Shown here: positions 17,118 through 25,477 of the stretch, piece by piece | Position numbering within the stretch: position 1 is the first letter of the stretch | Layout: every line of letters starts with the position of its first letter | Assembly: GCA_963759295.1 (NCBI GenBank) | Contig: CAVWYT010000003.1 | Location: 62,001-126,000 of the forward strand | Length of the DNA: 64,000 bases | From: WHSW01 sp963759295 | GTDB lineage: Bacteria; Actinomycetota; Thermoleophilia; Solirubrobacterales; 70-9 | Reading direction: 5' to 3' | Translations under genes and position numbers: made by a program | Notes under the pieces: model-generated | The model's input: only the letters and a program-made list of their open reading frames with translations | What the model was told of the DNA's origin: nothing | The model's database searches: none

Positions 17118-18535
17118 GCGTCGCCGTCGCACAACGGCAGCCGGCCGAGGCCGAGCGGATCACGCCGCGCGAGCGGCTCGAGACGCTCTGCGATCCCGGC
17201 AGCTTCCGGGGATTCCGGACCGAGGTGATGTCGTCGCGTTCCGGCGACCGGGCGTTGCCGGGAGACGGCGTCGTCGCGGGCGCCGGCCAGGTCGGCGGCC
17301 GGCCGGTGTTCTGCTACTCGGAGGACCCGAGCTTCATGGGCGGCTCGCTCGGTGAGGCGCATGCCGAGACGATCGTCAGGACGATGCGGCTCGCGGCGCA
17401 GGCGGGCGCGCCGGTGGTCGGATTCGTCGAATCCGGCGGCGCCAGGCTCCAGGAGGGGCACGCCGCTCTCGCCGGCTACGGCCGCATCTTTCGCGAGAGC
17501 GTCGCGCTCTCCGGGCGGGTGCCGCAGGTCACGGTCGTCACCGGGGTCTCGGCGGGCGGCGGCGCCTACGCGCCGGCGCTCACCGACTTCGTCGTCATGA
17601 CCGAGCGCGCGCGGATGTTCCTCACCGGGCCGCGCGTCGTGCGCGAGGCGCTCGGTGAGGACGTCTCGATGGAGGACCTCGGCGGCCCGGGCGTGCACCG
17701 GCGAAACGGGGTCTGCCAGGTCGCCGTCGAATCGGACGCCGAGGCGGCGCGCGCCGCTCGGCTGCTGCTCGCCCACCTGCCGAGCGCGCTCGGCGAAAGC
17801 GCCCCGCGCGCCTACCCGGCGCCCCCGAGCGCCGATCCCGCGGTCCCGGTGCCGAGCGAGCCGCGGCGCGTCTACGACGTCCGCGACGTGATCGGTGCCG
17901 TCGTCGACGGCGGCGAGTCGTTCGAGCTCTCGCCGTCCTGGGCTCGCAACATGGTCACCGCGATGGCCCGGGTCGACGGCAGGCCGGTCGGCGTGATCGC
18001 CAACCAGCCGCGCCATCTGGGCGGGGTGATCGACGCCGAGGCGGCAGAGAAGGGAGCGCTGTTCGTGGCCGCCTGCGATCGCTTCGGCCTGCCTCTGATC
18101 GTGCTCGTCGACACGCCCGGGTTCATGCCGGGCCGGCGCCAGGAGGAGGCCGGGGTGATCCGCCACGGGGCGTCGCTGCTGCGCGCCTTCGCCGGCGCCG
18201 CCGTCCCCAGGGTCACGGTCATCCTGCGCAAGGCCTACGGCGGCGCCGTGATCACGATGAACTCCAAGGACCTTGGCGCCGACATGGTGTTCGCATGGCC
18301 CGGCGCCGAGATCGGGATCATGGCCGCCGGCCAGGCGGTCGGCGTCGTCCATCGTCGCCGGCTGGCCGAGGGGCAGGGCGATGGGCGGCTGCTGGAGGAG
18401 CTCAGCGCCGCCTACGCCGACGAGCATCTCACCGCTCGCGCCGCCGCCGCCAACGGCTTCGTCGACGAGGTGATCGAGCCGGCCGAAACCCACGACCGAC
18501 TCGCCTGGGCGCTGGCGAGCTTGGACCTGCGATGA
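17114..18535 (+). CDS. acyl-CoA carboxylase carboxyltransferase (beta) subunit
   Basis: Carboxyltransferase subunit of 473 residues, with both crotonase-like halves on one chain as in PccB/AccD-type actinobacterial carboxylases. The first half has GFVESGGARLQEG and SAGGGAYAPALTDF; the second has LVDTPGFMPGRRQE, YGGAVITMNS and FAWPGAEIGIM. It should carboxylate acetyl- or propionyl-CoA with a biotinylated alpha subunit that is not in this window. Its place inside the fab operon argues for malonyl-CoA supply. The start overlaps the fabF stop by 4 bases. Confidence 0.9.
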   Translation: MSVAVAQRQPAEAERITPRERLETLCDPGSFRGFRTEVMSSRSGDRALPGDGVVAGAGQVGGRPVFCYSEDPSFMGGSLGEAHAETIVRTMRLAAQAGAPVVGFVESGGARLQEGHAALAGYGRIFRESVALSGRVPQVTVVTGVSAGGGAYAPALTDFVVMTERARMFLTGPRVVREALGEDVSMEDLGGPGVHRRNGVCQVAVESDAEAARAARLLLAHLPSALGESAPRAYPAPPSADPAVPVPSEPRRVYDVRDVIGAVVDGGESFELSPSWARNMVTAMARVDGRPVGVIANQPRHLGGVIDAEAAEKGALFVAACDRFGLPLIVLVDTPGFMPGRRQEEAGVIRHGASLLRAFAGAAVPRVTVILRKAYGGAVITMNSKDLGADMVFAWPGAEIGIMAAGQAVGVVHRRRLAEGQGDGRLLEELSAAYADEHLTARAAAANGFVDEVIEPAETHDRLAWALASLDLR

Positions 18536-19200
18536 CCGAGCTCGACCCGTTCGCCGAGATCGCTCGTGTCCTCTCGCCACAGCCGTCCCCCGATCGGCGA
18601 CCGCCGGTGATCGGCTCCTACGCCGCGCTCGGCGACAGCTTCACCGCCGGCACCGGCACCGGCCCCGGCGAGTGCTGGGCCGATCGGCTCGCCGCCCGGC
18701 TCGCCGCGCGCCGGGACGGCTTTTTGTATCGCAACCTCGCGGTCGAGGGGGCGACGAGCGCCGCGGTTCTCGACCAGCTCGGCCCGGCGCTCCAGCTCGA
18801 GCCCGATCTGGTCACCGTGGTCTGCGGCGCCAACGACGTCCTGTTCTCGGTTCGCCCCGACGCGCACGCCTACGCGCGCCGGCTGGCGGGGATCTTCAGG
18901 AGGCTGCGCTCCGCGCTTCCGGCGGTCCGCCTGGCGACGGCCACTGCGCCCGAGCGCTGGGACTTCCTGGACCTCGGGCCGCGCACCCGGCGGCGCGTCG
19001 AGCGCGCGATCGTGCGCTTCAACGCCGCGACGCGGGCCGTGGCCGACGCCCACGGCGTCCCGTACCTGGAGGTCGCGGGCCACCCGGGCCTCGGCGAGGC
19101 GGAGAACTTCATCGCCGACGGGCTCCACCCGTCGGCGGCCGGCCATCGGCAGGCTGCGCGCGCGTTCGCGCGCCTGCTCGAAATCGAGGAGGAGCAATGA
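18532..19200 (+). CDS. SGNH/GDSL hydrolase in the fab operon
   Basis: Predicted esterase or thioesterase of the SGNH superfamily, 222 residues. Block I is AALGDSFTAGTGTG with the nucleophile serine, block III is VCGANDV, and block V is DGLHPSAAGH with the catalytic Asp-His. ATG 18532 overlaps the preceding stop (ATGA), and the gene's own stop overlaps the next start in the same way. No signal peptide is seen, so it should work in the cytosol. Being embedded in a fatty acid synthesis operon suggests an acyl thioesterase or lipid hydrolase role, by analogy with TesA, which shares this fold; that is inference. Confidence 0.85.
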   Translation: MTELDPFAEIARVLSPQPSPDRRPPVIGSYAALGDSFTAGTGTGPGECWADRLAARLAARRDGFLYRNLAVEGATSAAVLDQLGPALQLEPDLVTVVCGANDVLFSVRPDAHAYARRLAGIFRRLRSALPAVRLATATAPERWDFLDLGPRTRRRVERAIVRFNAATRAVADAHGVPYLEVAGHPGLGEAENFIADGLHPSAAGHRQAARAFARLLEIEEEQ

Positions 19201-19784
19201 CCGAGACCCCGTTCTCGCTTGACTTCGACCGCCTCGCGGCGGGCTCCAGGGTGCGCACCAGGGGCCGGACGATCGCCGAGGCGGACCTGATCTCGTTCTC
19301 GGCCTTGACCGGGGACTGGCATCCCCAGCACGCGGACGCGCAGTGGGCTGCGGAGAGCCCATTCGGCGAGCGCATCGCGCACGGGATGATGGTGCTCTCC
19401 TACGCGCTCGGGCTGCTGCCGATCGACCCGGCGCGCGTCGTCGCCCTGCGCGGGATTCGCAACGTGGTCTTCAAGCGGCCGGTGCCGATCGGGACGACGA
19501 TCTCCGTCGAGGCCGAGATCGCGGATCTCCGGCCGCTCGACGACGGTCACGGTCTGGTCGAGCTGGCGCTGCGGGTGCGAGACGCCGACGACCGGCTCCT
19601 CGCCCGCGCGGCGCTCGAGGCGCTGTGGCGGCGCGAGCCCGAGCCGGCGACCGCGACAGCCGCCGACGGTGGCCCGGCCGGCGACGAGCCGATCTGGGGC
19701 GCCGCGAGCGTTGCCGCTCCCGCGCACGGGCCAGCCGGCGAGGGCGAGCTCTCGCCGCTGGCCGAGGGGCGGGTGTTGATCTGA
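19197..19784 (+). CDS. MaoC-like (R)-hydratase/dehydratase
   Basis: Hot-dog fold protein of 195 residues with the MaoC signature: FSALTGDWHPQHADAQW, then FGERIAHGMMVLSYALG. The Asp and His of this motif are the hydratase catalytic pair. No fabZ or fabA lies in the operon, so this protein is the obvious candidate 3-hydroxyacyl-ACP dehydratase, as the MaoC-type HadB is in mycobacteria; that role is inferred from context. The last 45 residues are an Ala/Pro-rich tail. It overlaps both neighbours by a few bases. Confidence 0.88.
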   Translation: MTETPFSLDFDRLAAGSRVRTRGRTIAEADLISFSALTGDWHPQHADAQWAAESPFGERIAHGMMVLSYALGLLPIDPARVVALRGIRNVVFKRPVPIGTTISVEAEIADLRPLDDGHGLVELALRVRDADDRLLARAALEALWRREPEPATATAADGGPAGDEPIWGAASVAAPAHGPAGEGELSPLAEGRVLI

Positions 19785-20639
19785 TGACCGCCGAGCCGAT
19801 CCTCGCCGGCAAGCGCCTGCTGATCACCGGCGTGATCACCCGCCACAGCATCGCCTTCGCCGTCGCCCGCGAGGCGCAGCTCGCCGGCGCCGAGGTGGTG
19901 CTGACCGGGTTCGGCCGCTCGCGGCGGCTCACCGAGCGCGCCGCGAAGCGGCTCCCGAAGCCGCCGGAGGTGCTCGAGCTCGACGTCAACAGCGAGGCCG
20001 ACCTCGCCGCGGTGGCGACCGAGCTCGATTCGCGCTGGGGCACGCTCGACGGTCTCCTGCACGCGATCGCCTACGCGCCCGAGGACGCGCTCGGCGGCTC
20101 GTTCTTGAGCACCGGCTTCGAGAGCGCGGCGCAGGCGTTCCAGACCAGCGCCTACTCGCTGCAGGCGCTCGCTCGCCACCTCGCGCCGCTGCTCGAGCGC
20201 GACGGTGGCGCCGGGGTGGTCGGGCTCGACTTCGACGCCTCGGTCGCCTGGCCCGCCTACGACTGGATGGGGGTCGCGAAGGCGGCGCTGGAGTCGACCG
20301 CGCGCTACCTCGCCCGCGATCTCGGGCCACGCGGCGTGCGCGTCAACCTGATCTCGGCGGGCCCGATCGAGACGGCGGCCGCCGGCGGGATCCCCGGATT
20401 CGGCCAGCTCGCGTGGAGCCTGGGCGGAGGGGGCGCCGCTCGGCTGGGACCCCGGCGACCCCGAGCCGGTCGCTCGGGCGGCCTGCTTCTTGCTCTCGGA
20501 CTGGGCGCGCGCGATCAGCGGCGAGATCGTTCACGTCGACGGCGGCTTTCACGCCCTCGGCGTGCACGGCGCGAGCGCCGGCGCCTCCGGCAACGGCGAG
20601 CGGCCGCTCGCGGCGAGCCCGTCCTCGTCGACCGCGTGA
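19784..20639 (+). CDS. fabI: enoyl-ACP reductase, frameshifted near the C-terminus
   Basis: NADH-dependent enoyl-ACP reductase completing the elongation cycle. From ATG 19784 the FabI blocks LLITGVITRHSIAFAVA, LLHAIAYAPEDAL, the Y-x6-K region (YDWMGVAKAALE) and RVNLISAGPIET are clear. After GGIPGFGQLA the frame breaks near 20414. The +1 frame continues exactly as expected (AWAEGAPLGWD, then FLLSDWARAISGEIVHVDGG) to a TGA at 20637-20639. The length of 856 bases equals 285 codons plus one, so one surplus base is inferred. The unshifted frame would replace about 75 C-terminal residues with Arg-rich nonsense. Essential function argues for a sequencing error. Confidence 0.85.
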
Positions 20640-20722
20640 GCGACCGAGCCCGACCCTGGACACGGTCGGTGGGCTGATCTAGGCTCACCCCAAAGCCAAT
20701 CACCACCAGGGGAGACGGTGCG

Positions 20723-21016
20723 ATGCCGAGATACGTGACCCTCATCAACTGGACGGACCAGGGCATAGCGGGATTCGAGGACAGTGTTGATCGCTACGAA
20801 GCCGCCCAGCAGCAATTCGAAGGGCTCGGTGTTCGGTTCGTGGACATCTATTGGACTCTCGGAGAGCACGACATCGTCAGCGTGATCGACGCTCCTGACG
20901 ACGAGTCGGTCACCGCCGCCCTGCTGAAGCTCGGCTCGGCCGGAAACGTCCGCACGAAGACGATGCGGGCCTTCTCGCGCGACGAGATGCGCGCGGTGAT
21001 CGACAAGGCTTCCTAG
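20723..21016 (+). CDS. GYD domain protein
   Basis: Small ferredoxin-like-fold protein of 97 residues, with the family's opening (RYVTLINWTDQGIAGFED) and the YWTLGEHDIVSVID block that gives GYD proteins their name. The function of the family is unknown. ATG 20723 is preceded by GGGGAGACGG about 6 bases upstream. It stands alone after the fab operon with an 83-base gap. Confidence 0.88.
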   Translation: MPRYVTLINWTDQGIAGFEDSVDRYEAAQQQFEGLGVRFVDIYWTLGEHDIVSVIDAPDDESVTAALLKLGSAGNVRTKTMRAFSRDEMRAVIDKAS

Positions 21017-21052
21017 GTCACGGGGCGTCGCGGCCGGGAACGCCGTGGCGCT

Positions 21053-21496
21053 CTAGTCCTCGATGAACCCCTTCAGCTTTCCGGGCATGCTCTCGATCAG
21101 CTGCCCGCGAAGCACGCCGACCAGCGGCCCCCGGATCACCATCCCCAGCATCCGCCCGAGGTCGACCTCCATCCAGTAGGTGGCCCGGGTGCGGCCCTCG
21201 CCGAGATCCTCGAGCTCCCAGCTTCCGCGCACCGCCTTCAGGTCCCCGTCCATCTGCTCCCAGCTGATCCCGGTCGGGTCGTCGTAGCCGAAGCGCAGGG
21301 TCGAGCTGAGCGTCCGGACCTTGGCGTCGGTCTCGGTGTGGACGAGGACCTGGCGACCGTCGCCGTCTCGCTCGAGGCACTCGGCGCGCTTGATCTCAGG
21401 CTGCCAGCGCGGCGACCCCTCGACATCGGCCGCCACCGCGAACACCTCCTCGATCGGCGCCGCTATCTCGGCGCTGGCTGAGCCCTCGATCGCCAT
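21053..21496 (-). CDS. SRPBCC (START-like) family protein
   Basis: A 147-residue START-like ligand-binding protein (polyketide cyclase/dehydrase-like clan). It opens with MAIEGSASAEIAAPIEEVF, the usual strand-turn-helix of SRPBCC proteins. Alternating strands follow (FGYDDPTGISWEQMDG, RATYWMEVDLG), and a long C-terminal helix ends in KGFIED. The family binds hydrophobic small molecules; the ligand is unknown. It is convergent with the GYD gene, 36 bases away, and 38 bases downstream of the M23 peptidase gene in the same direction. Confidence 0.85.
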   Translation of the reverse strand: MAIEGSASAEIAAPIEEVFAVAADVEGSPRWQPEIKRAECLERDGDGRQVLVHTETDAKVRTLSSTLRFGYDDPTGISWEQMDGDLKAVRGSWELEDLGEGRTRATYWMEVDLGRMLGMVIRGPLVGVLRGQLIESMPGKLKGFIED

Positions 21497-21534
21497 GGCG
21501 CCACCCTAGCCGAGCCGGCCGCCACGGGCGATGA

Positions 21535-22734
21535 TCAGGGCAGGTAGGCCATCGGGTCCGTGACCGCGCCGTTGATACGAACCTCGAAGTGCAGGTGCGG
21601 CCCGAAGCAGTAGCCGGTGCAGTCGCTGATCCCGATCACCTGGCCCTGGGAGACCTGCTCTCCCTGGGATACGGAGAAGCTCGACTGATGCGCGTAGCAG
21701 GTGGAGACCCCGCCGCCGTGGTCGATGCACGTGTAGTTGCCGTAGCCGCCGCTCTCCGCCTCCGACTGGGTGAAGAGGACGACCCCGTTGGCGGAGGCGT
21801 GGATCGGCGTCCCGCTCGGCACCGAGATGTCGATTCCCGGGTGATTCTCATAGCCGCCGTTGATCGTTCGCGGACCGAACGGCGAGACCACCGGGCCGTT
21901 GACCGGCCAGATGAAGCCCTCCGAGCTCTCGCCGCGAAACGGGCCGGCGGGCGTGGCCGGCACGGTCGAGCTCTCCTGGGCGGCGGCGACCTGCGCCTGA
22001 ATCCGGTCCTGGATCCTGGACAGGTCGCCCTCCAGCTCGTGCTCGGTCTGGCGCGCGTTGGAGAGCGCCTGGCGACGGCGGTCGCGGACCGCGTCGAGCT
22101 CGCTCTGGCGCCCCTCGAGCTCGGCCCGGGTGCGCTCGAGCTCGGCCTTGCGGGCGGCGATCTCGTCGCGAGCCGCCGTCACCCGCTCGACGGTCGTGAT
22201 CATCTCGTTGCGCAGCGACCGCACCCGGTCGACGACCGAGGAGTCCTGCTCCTCGATCCGGGTCAGGTAGTGATAGCGCGAGATCAGGTCGTCGAACCCG
22301 TCCGAGTCCAGGATCACGGTGAGCACGTCGGGCTCGCCGCCGAGCGATAGATGTCGACGAGCCGGTTGCGAAGCACGTTCAGCGAGCGGTGCAGGTGGTG
22401 GCGGAGCGCCTCCAGCCGGCGGCGGGCGGCGCGCAGCTCTGCTCGCTTGCGCTCCAGCTTCTGCTCGACGATCGCCTCTCGGTTGCGCAGCACGCCGATC
22501 TCGCCGATCAGCTCGTCGATCTGGTCGCCGTAGCGCTGGATCGTGGTCGAGAGCACGCCCTCGCGATGGCGGACGTCGCCGAGCCGGGCCTGCTTTTGCT
22601 CGAGCTTCGAGTCGCAGGTCCTGGCCGCTCGCCGCGGCGGCGACCGCGAGCACCGCGCCGGCGACCGCGATCGCGCGGATCACGATCGGGGCGCGCCCGG
22701 GCGCGGGCATCGGGTGTCGCTCGCCGACTCGCAT
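21535..22734 (-). CDS. M23 peptidoglycan peptidase with coiled coil, two compensating frameshifts
   Basis: Exported LytM/EnvC-type murein peptidase. A signal peptide (IAVAGAVLAVAAAASGQ) is followed by a coiled coil and a C-terminal M23 domain with zinc motifs (GIDISVPSGTPI, GPHLHFEVRINGAVTDP). The continuous frame is misleading. Between about 22345 and 22620 it reads Arg/Pro nonsense, while the neighbouring frame there gives a proper coiled coil (CDSKLEQKQARLGDVRHREG, then LVDIYRS). One indel near 22620 and a compensating one near 22345 restore a normal protein. The role is cell-wall hydrolysis or activation of amidases. Confidence 0.8.
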   Translation of the reverse strand: MRVGERHPMPAPGRAPIVIRAIAVAGAVLAVAAAASGQDLRLEARAKAGPARRRPPSRGRALDHDPALRRPDRRADRRDRRAAQPRGDRRAEAGAQASRAARRPPPAGGAPPPPAPLAERASQPARRHLSLGGEPDVLTVILDSDGFDDLISRYHYLTRIEEQDSSVVDRVRSLRNEMITTVERVTAARDEIAARKAELERTRAELEGRQSELDAVRDRRRQALSNARQTEHELEGDLSRIQDRIQAQVAAAQESSTVPATPAGPFRGESSEGFIWPVNGPVVSPFGPRTINGGYENHPGIDISVPSGTPIHASANGVVLFTQSEAESGGYGNYTCIDHGGGVSTCYAHQSSFSVSQGEQVSQGQVIGISDCTGYCFGPHLHFEVRINGAVTDPMAYLP

Positions 22735-22856
22735 CGCCGGCGATCAAGGGTGACCGCCGGCGGGCGATCGTGCGGTCCCCGCGAGGACCCTGCAAGGCGA
22801 GTCGCGACCCGATCGCTAGCCTGCCCGGGATTCATGGAGCGAACGAGCAGCCGCAG

Positions 22857-24224
22857 GTGAGACGTCTGCGCGCCGTGATCGCGTCGGTCGCGCTGGCGGC
22901 GGGCGTTGCGGCGAGCCCCGCGGCGGCGCTCGATCGCGTGGTCACGATCGGCTCAGCGGGGCCGGGTCCGACGGCCTACGACAAGGTGTTCGTTCACCAG
23001 ATGGGCCCGGAGGACGCGGATCGCGTTCTCGTCCTGATGCCGGGCTTGCAGGGCGGCGCGGGTGACTTCACGCTCGTCGGCAAGGACCTGCTGAGGCGGG
23101 TCGACGACCTTCAGGTGTGGGCGGTCGATCGCCGCAGCCAGGCCCTCGAGGACACGACGGTGTTCGAGCAGGCACTCGCCGGAGAGCGGACGCCGCAGCA
23201 GATGTTCGACTACTACCTCGGGTGGCTGGTGAACGGCGGCGTCCCGAGCGATCACTTCGACTTCCTCGACCCGGCCACGGCCCCGTTCGCGCGCAATTGG
23301 GGGATGAAGACCGCGATCGACGATGCGCGCAGGGTCGTGCTCGCGGCGCGCAAGCGCGGGCGCGAGGTGATCCTCGGCGGCCACTCGCTCGGCGCTTCGC
23401 TGACGGCCGCCTACGCCGCCTGGGACTTCAACGGCAGGCCGGGCTACAGGGACCTCGACGGGCTGGTGTTGATCGACGGCGGGCTGCTCGGCAGCTTCGA
23501 CGGCATCGCTGGCCTCGCCGAGGCCAAGCGGGCGATCGCCGAGCTCGAGACCTCGAATCCGTTCCTGGATCTGCTCGAGACCGGGATCCCGGAGACCACC
23601 GGGCTCTTCGCGGAGGTCGCGGGCGTGTACGCGAAGCTCGACCCGACGGCCGCGGCGACGACGCTTCAGGACTACCCGCTGCTGCCGGCGGAGTTCAGGC
23701 CGCCGGTGACGGTCACCACCCGGGCGCTGTTCGGCCACGCCTTCGACCGCGACACCTCGCCGTCGGCGCTCGGCTTGCTGCACGTGAACGCCGGGCATCT
23801 GGCGGCCTCCGGCGAACCGCGCGACTGGGTCGACGGCGGCGTCACGCCGATCGCACGGCTCGTCGACCTGTTCGCACAGGAGCCCTCGAACGGGGCCGAG
23901 TGGTACTTCCCGAAGCGGCTCACGATCGACACCGACGGCGCCGACCCGATGAAGATGAACCGAATCGCCAGGTTCCTCGGCCTGCGTCTCGAGCACACCG
24001 CCGAGATCGACGTCCCGATCTATGCGATCCAGACCGACCTCGCCGGCGCCCACGTGCTCAGGGGCGCGAGGCGGCTCATCGAGAGGGCCCGCACGACCGC
24101 GGCCCAATCGCGGCTGGTCGACGCCGACCCTCAGAACAGCCATCTCGACCCGCTCACCGCCGCCCCGGGCAAGAACCGATTCCTGAGGACGGTCGCGCCG
24201 TTCGTGGACGCGATCGGCCGCTGA
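22857..24224 (+). CDS. secreted alpha/beta hydrolase
   Basis: Exported serine hydrolase of about 455 residues. GTG 22857 was chosen because it starts a signal peptide (RRLRAVIASVALAAGVAA, cleavage near SPAAA-LD); the frame upstream to 22389 is shadow of the M23 gene. The hydrolase fold shows VLVLMPGLQGGAGDF (oxyanion region), the nucleophile elbow GGHSLGASLTAAYAAWDF (Ser about residue 183) and a histidine in ADPQNSHLDPLTA near the end. The substrate is unknown; lipase- or esterase-like activity is inferred. Confidence 0.8.
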   Translation: MRRLRAVIASVALAAGVAASPAAALDRVVTIGSAGPGPTAYDKVFVHQMGPEDADRVLVLMPGLQGGAGDFTLVGKDLLRRVDDLQVWAVDRRSQALEDTTVFEQALAGERTPQQMFDYYLGWLVNGGVPSDHFDFLDPATAPFARNWGMKTAIDDARRVVLAARKRGREVILGGHSLGASLTAAYAAWDFNGRPGYRDLDGLVLIDGGLLGSFDGIAGLAEAKRAIAELETSNPFLDLLETGIPETTGLFAEVAGVYAKLDPTAAATTLQDYPLLPAEFRPPVTVTTRALFGHAFDRDTSPSALGLLHVNAGHLAASGEPRDWVDGGVTPIARLVDLFAQEPSNGAEWYFPKRLTIDTDGADPMKMNRIARFLGLRLEHTAEIDVPIYAIQTDLAGAHVLRGARRLIERARTTAAQSRLVDADPQNSHLDPLTAAPGKNRFLRTVAPFVDAIGR

Positions 24225-24251
24225 GCGATGACGTTCGACTGAGGCTCGCGG

Positions 24252-24276
24252 GCCCGCCCGCGCCAGGCGGGCGTTT
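24252..24276. terminator. intrinsic terminator-like hairpin after the alpha/beta hydrolase gene
   Basis: GCCCGCC (24252-24258) pairs perfectly with GGCGGGC (24266-24272) across a 7-base loop, followed by GTTT. It lies 28 bases after the hydrolase stop on the plus strand, the right place for a terminator, though the T run is short. Confidence 0.55.
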
Positions 24277-24338
24277 AGGCGTTCGCTTCGTCGGGCAGTC
24301 TGAGTATGTCGAGCACGACGTCGCCCACGTGTGCCGGC

Positions 24339-24353
24339 AACTGCCGTACAGTT
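24339..24353. promoter_or_regulatory. inverted repeat upstream of the desaturase gene
   Basis: AACTG and CAGTT flank five bases, 65 bases upstream of the desaturase ATG. Desaturase genes in actinobacteria are often under TetR-type repressors that bind short palindromes, so an operator is possible. The match is short and could be chance. Confidence 0.25.
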
Positions 24354-24417
24354 AGTGAGACTTCGGCCTCCCTGACTCGGCCGTTTCGCAACGACGACCC
24401 GGAAAGGGCAGCACAAG

Positions 24418-25426
24418 ATGGCACGAGGTACCGATCTGTCCGCGTATGAGCGGCCGCGGCGCGTACGCAGCATCGTCGACATCGCCACCTCCGTGGTGCC
24501 GTACTTGGCGCTGAGCGCGCTCATGTACGCGATCTACGATCAGGTGTCGGTGCTCGTCATCCTTGCCTTGGCGATCCCGACCGCCGGCTTTTTGCTGCGC
24601 ACGTTCATCCTCTTCCACGACTGCGGACACGGCTCCTTCTACGCCTCCAAGCGGGCGAACCGCTGGTTCGGCCGGCTGTTCGCGCTCCTCGTCTGGCAGC
24701 CGTTCGCCAACTGGCGCCACGATCACGCCGTGCACCACGGCAGCGCCGGCGACCTCGACCGGCGCGGCACCGGCGACGTGCCGACGCTCACGGTCGAGGA
24801 GTACTACGCCAAGGACTGGCGCGGCCGGCTCGGGTATCGCCTGTTTCGCGCCCCGCTGGTGATGTTCGGCCTCGGCCCGATCTACTCGCTGATGATCGCC
24901 CCGCGCCTCACCTCGTGGGCGAAGCGAGCCCGGCTGCGCAACAGCGTCCTGCTCACCAACGCCGCGCTCGCGGCGGCGATCACGGCGGTCTGCCTGCTGC
25001 TCGGCTGGAAGCAGTTCCTGCTGATCGAGATGCCCGCCGCCTTCCTCGCCGCCGCCGCCGGGGTCTGGCTGTTCTACGTCCAGCATCAGTTCGAGGACGT
25101 CTACTGGGAGGCGGGCGACCGCTGGAGCTACTCCGATGCGGCGTTGCGCGGCAGCTCATACCTGAAGCTGCCGCAGCCGCTGCAGTTCTTCACCGGCAAC
25201 ATCGGCCTCCACCACGTGCATCACCTGAGCTCGAAGATCCCGAACTACAACCTCCAGGCGGCCCACGACGAGAACCCCGTCTTTCACCAGGTCCCGGTGC
25301 TGACGCTCCGCGACGCAGCTGCGCTGCGCGCGGTTGAAGCTGATCGACACCGCCAGCGGCCGGCTCGTCACCTTCGGCGAGGCGCGCTCGAGCATGGGCG
25401 CCTCACCGGCGACCGCGATCGGCTGA
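24418..25426 (+). CDS. membrane fatty acid desaturase, frameshifted near the C-terminus
   Basis: Di-iron acyl-lipid desaturase with the three histidine boxes: FHDCGHGSF, WRHDHAVHHG and GLHHVHHLSSKIPNY, between membrane helices. It introduces a double bond into membrane fatty acids. The frame breaks near 25318, just after VPVLTLRDA. The +1 frame continues with LRCARLKLIDTASGRLVTF and ends at TGA 25424-25426. The length of 1009 bases is 336 codons plus one, so a surplus base is inferred. Read unshifted, the tail would run to 25515 as Arg-rich nonsense. All catalytic histidines lie before the break. Confidence 0.85.
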
Positions 25427-25477
25427 CGGAGGATCCGCGCCTTCTCGGCGTCTCGCTCGCGGTCATCCGCGAGCCGT

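Noticed and set aside
14556..17132. 858-residue open frame on the minus strand across fabG, acpP and fabF
   Set aside because: The plus-strand genes are certain. The minus frame has no motif and reflects the third-position GC bias of the plus genes.
20400..20440. Programmed +1 frameshifting in fabI
   Set aside because: No slow codon followed by a stop and no upstream stimulatory SD-like element is seen. Similar breaks occur in unrelated genes, so assembly error is simpler.
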